DNA of 64,000 nucleotides, from contig VTFK01000098.1 of assembly GCA_009617715.1 (NCBI GenBank), forward strand, positions 682,001 through 746,000, given 5' to 3'. The DNA comes from Plectrocnemia conspersa (taxonomy: Eukaryota; Arthropoda; Insecta; Trichoptera; Polycentropodidae). The notes beneath the pieces are model-generated. The model was not told the origin of the DNA. It ran no database searches and saw only the letters and a list, made by a program, of their open reading frames with translations. A program made the position numbers and the translations under genes. This document shows positions 61,709 through 64,000 of this stretch, one piece after another. How positions within the stretch are numbered: position 1 is the first letter of the stretch; each line of letters begins with the position of its first letter.

Positions 61709-62017
61709 CCCTTTAAGTAGTGAGTTAATTTTACGTATTTTTTCATAATTATTTATTAATATTTTACATTGCATTTATAGTAAATTATAGAAAAAAATCA
61801 GTGATTCTCAGCGTTACATTGCATTTATTTAACTACCTTTTATTATTATATTTTAATAATCTATTTTTTCAACACTTTTTTTATTATTAAATTTCGTTAA
61901 TTAATTTTATATATATCAATATTTTTTATAAAATTATTATATTTTTATTATGTTCATTTATTTCTTACTCTGTAATTTATTCGTATTATTTTGTATAGAA
62001 ATCATATACATTAAATC

Positions 62018-62352
62018 CAGGGCTGTGGAGTCGTTAAAAAAAAACACTACTCCGACTAATACTCCGATTCCGATATTTACCAACAACACAGTTTTAAACT
62101 CCGACTCCGACTTCGACTCCGACTCAAAAAGTTTAATTTTATCAGGTATTTTTTAAAATATTTTTTTTTACACGTTTAATATTCATGCGCTATACATTCA
62201 TTATTACGCAATTAAAAAATTCATAAAGAATAATTTAAAAAAAAATGCTCGGAGTCGCTCATTTTTCACGACTCCGACTCCGACTCAATCTGGCCAAAAC
62301 ACCACGACTCCACGACTCCAACTCCGACTCCGACTCCGACTCCACAGCCCTG
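62018..62352. mobile_element. 335-bp miniature hAT element with exact 8-bp target duplication
   Basis: It begins CAGGGCTGTGGAGTCG and ends CGACTCCACAGCCCTG, and is flanked by ATTAAATC at 62010-62017 and 62353-62360. Both subterminal regions are arrays of the ACTCCG unit. It is related to 22471-22659. Confidence 0.92.
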
Positions 62353-62426
62353 ATTAAATCAAATTAAAAAATATAATATATAAATACATAATAATACTTT
62401 TTATTTAATACTTCTTCAGTTTTAAA

Positions 62427-62706
62427 CAGGGCTGTGGAGTCGTTTATATTAAAATTTCGATAAGATAATATTAAAATATTAAATTTGTTTTTAATTATTT
62501 TCATGTAAAATAACAAAGAAGAAAGAACAAAAAAAAATATTATAATATTTCTTATGTATAAGACTCAAAATGAATTAGATCTTAAAAAAAGAATTGCTTC
62601 TAATACTTTTGTTTACTTAAAAAGTATGGCGCACGACGAACAATTAAAAAATATTAAAAAGGAGTCAGAGTCGGTCGATTTTTTACGACTCCGACTCCAC
62701 AGCCTG
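62427..62706. mobile_element. Third copy of the CAGGGCTGTGGAGTCG element
   Basis: It starts CAGGGCTGTGGAGTCG and closes CGACTCCACAGCCTG, the last having lost one C. No matching target duplication is seen, so it is older or rearranged. A 69-codon frame inside (62554-62763) crosses the right terminus and is not a gene. Confidence 0.75.
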
Positions 62707-62769
62707 GCAACAACTGTCCATTCAGCCATTCACCGCAGTAAGAATAATTACCAAATTTTTTGATTTACA

Positions 62770-64000
62770 GCCTCAAGATTTATTTTTTGTGAGATATCTA
62801 AAAGAGCGAGTGTTTGTCTCTTCTGGAACTGAATAGCAATATTGGATGAAAAATCAAAGAAAATAATGCGAGCCATGAATTTTCAAGTAGTTATTTGAAT
62901 AACCCGATAAAAAATCCACATATGTTAAATCTAGTTTTAAAATGAATAAAAATATTATTACGGGGTCGCCGTACATGTACGGCAATAATAAATAACCAGT
63001 GACATCCATATTTCGTGCTTCCTGCTGTTCCCTCATTATTTTATAGTAGAAAGCGACCATGGGAAAATGCTTAACAAAAATCGTCAATTTTGTACACCCA
63101 AGAATTTGATTAGCGACTCAAATTTTGAAAAACATTACTGTTAATTAACATAATTATGTTTAATCTTATAAACAATATTAATTGTCTCATACATCGAATA
63201 GTATTATTATACGTGTAATTTTGTCATTATTAGGAAGCGACCACAATGGTTTCGTTTAGAAAAAGTCACACGGAAAACATACTTTTTGGATGTATATTAA
63301 TGGACGGGGTTTAACAATACGGCTATTAGTCTAAATAAGGAAATATATAGAATATTTGAACTTGTTCACATCAGGAACATTTGACTCAAAGAAGGTATAC
63401 AAAATATGAGATTATACAGTATGGCTTTAAGTATGAATCTGATGCTATAGGGTAGAAAAAATTGACTTTGAAAAATGTAACATGAAGGAAATATTGGTAA
63501 AGTCGGATTATGGGAGTAACGAGCTCTGAAGTCAAGTGGCTCTAGAAAAAATGAGAAACCATACGAACCGCTGATGAGATCTTTTAAAAGTATTATACAA
63601 TAGCATACATTTCACCTGATTAGTTTCAATATCCTTTAATTGGAAAATGGTTGAATAATGGTAATGCTAAAAAGGGTTTATACCAACCCAAGATTTGCTC
63701 GTCAACTAATTACCTAGATACATTTTATACGGCTTCACATTTATAGCAAAAATAGTACATTTAAACTTAAAGCATTGAAATCAATGAGATGACATTTCTG
63801 CGACTATATAAGCTGTGGTGGTGCGAAAACAGCGAAGGTATGGCAATAAGCTTGATAATCCAGTAGTCCAATTTTTTATTTATTTTTGGCTGGACAGGTA
63901 CCTTGAAAAACTGACTGTCAAGCTTAAAACCGGATACCTGGCAGCCATTTATGTATTATATTATGGTATAAAATAAAGAAGAGAAGAATTACTTATACAC
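62770..64000. other. AT-rich stretch without a supported feature
   Basis: Only short open frames with poor codon quality. Nothing recognisable on either strand. Confidence 0.5.

Noticed and set aside
62554..62763. 69-codon frame at 62.6 kb
   Set aside because: It runs through the terminal repeat of a miniature hAT element.

Overview
This is a eukaryotic, almost certainly insect, window. It is AT-rich non-coding DNA with small exons whose third codon positions are GC-rich, GT-AG introns and many DNA-transposon remnants. The Argonaute-1 sequence and the codon pattern fit a holometabolous insect, probably a moth or butterfly; the order is an inference, not a demonstration. There are no bacterial operons, CRISPR arrays, rRNA genes or recognisable tRNA genes.

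Four loci can be assembled exon by exon. (1) ADRM1/Rpn13, the proteasomal ubiquitin receptor, minus strand, 14181 to 9420, four exons. (2) A TPD52-family (tumour protein D52-like) gene, plus strand, 16517 to 29279, with a short first exon and a second, much longer alternative 5' exon at 24220-24837. (3) Argonaute-1, minus strand, 50115 to 38027, eight core exons plus a 75-nt cassette exon, with a possible further upstream start exon at 55.9 kb. (4) Mitochondrial ribosomal protein L53, plus strand, 54427 to 56291, whose stop codon overlaps the ATG of a 58-residue membrane protein (56288-56464). This gives a likely two-cistron mRNA. Partial genes are also seen: a minus-strand first coding exon in a CpG-rich island at 5.2 kb, another minus-strand exon with a strong splice donor at 2.25 kb, two linked minus-strand exons at 57.0 and 55.9 kb, and a probable plus-strand last exon at 61.6 kb.

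Layout: 1-9.3 kb is promoter islands and a degenerate hAT element; 9.4-14.2 kb is ADRM1 with a jockey-like LINE and a hAT remnant in its second intron; 14.2-16.5 kb is a divergent intergenic region; 16.5-29.7 kb is TPD52; 29.7-38 kb is a convergent intergenic region with an internally deleted pogo/Tigger element; 38-50.4 kb is AGO1 with piggyBac and Tc1 remnants in its introns; 50.4-54.4 kb holds several hairpin-forming inverted repeats; 54.4-57 kb is the mRpL53 two-cistron locus interleaved with minus-strand exons; 57-64 kb is mostly repeats, including hAT-type miniature elements with exact 8-bp target-site duplications.

Three separate reading frames (ADRM1, AGO1, TPD52 long exon) each lack exactly one base, at or next to a short same-base run. 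This looks like a sequencing or assembly artefact rather than three independent gene deaths, and any automatic gene model from this sequence will be broken at those points.
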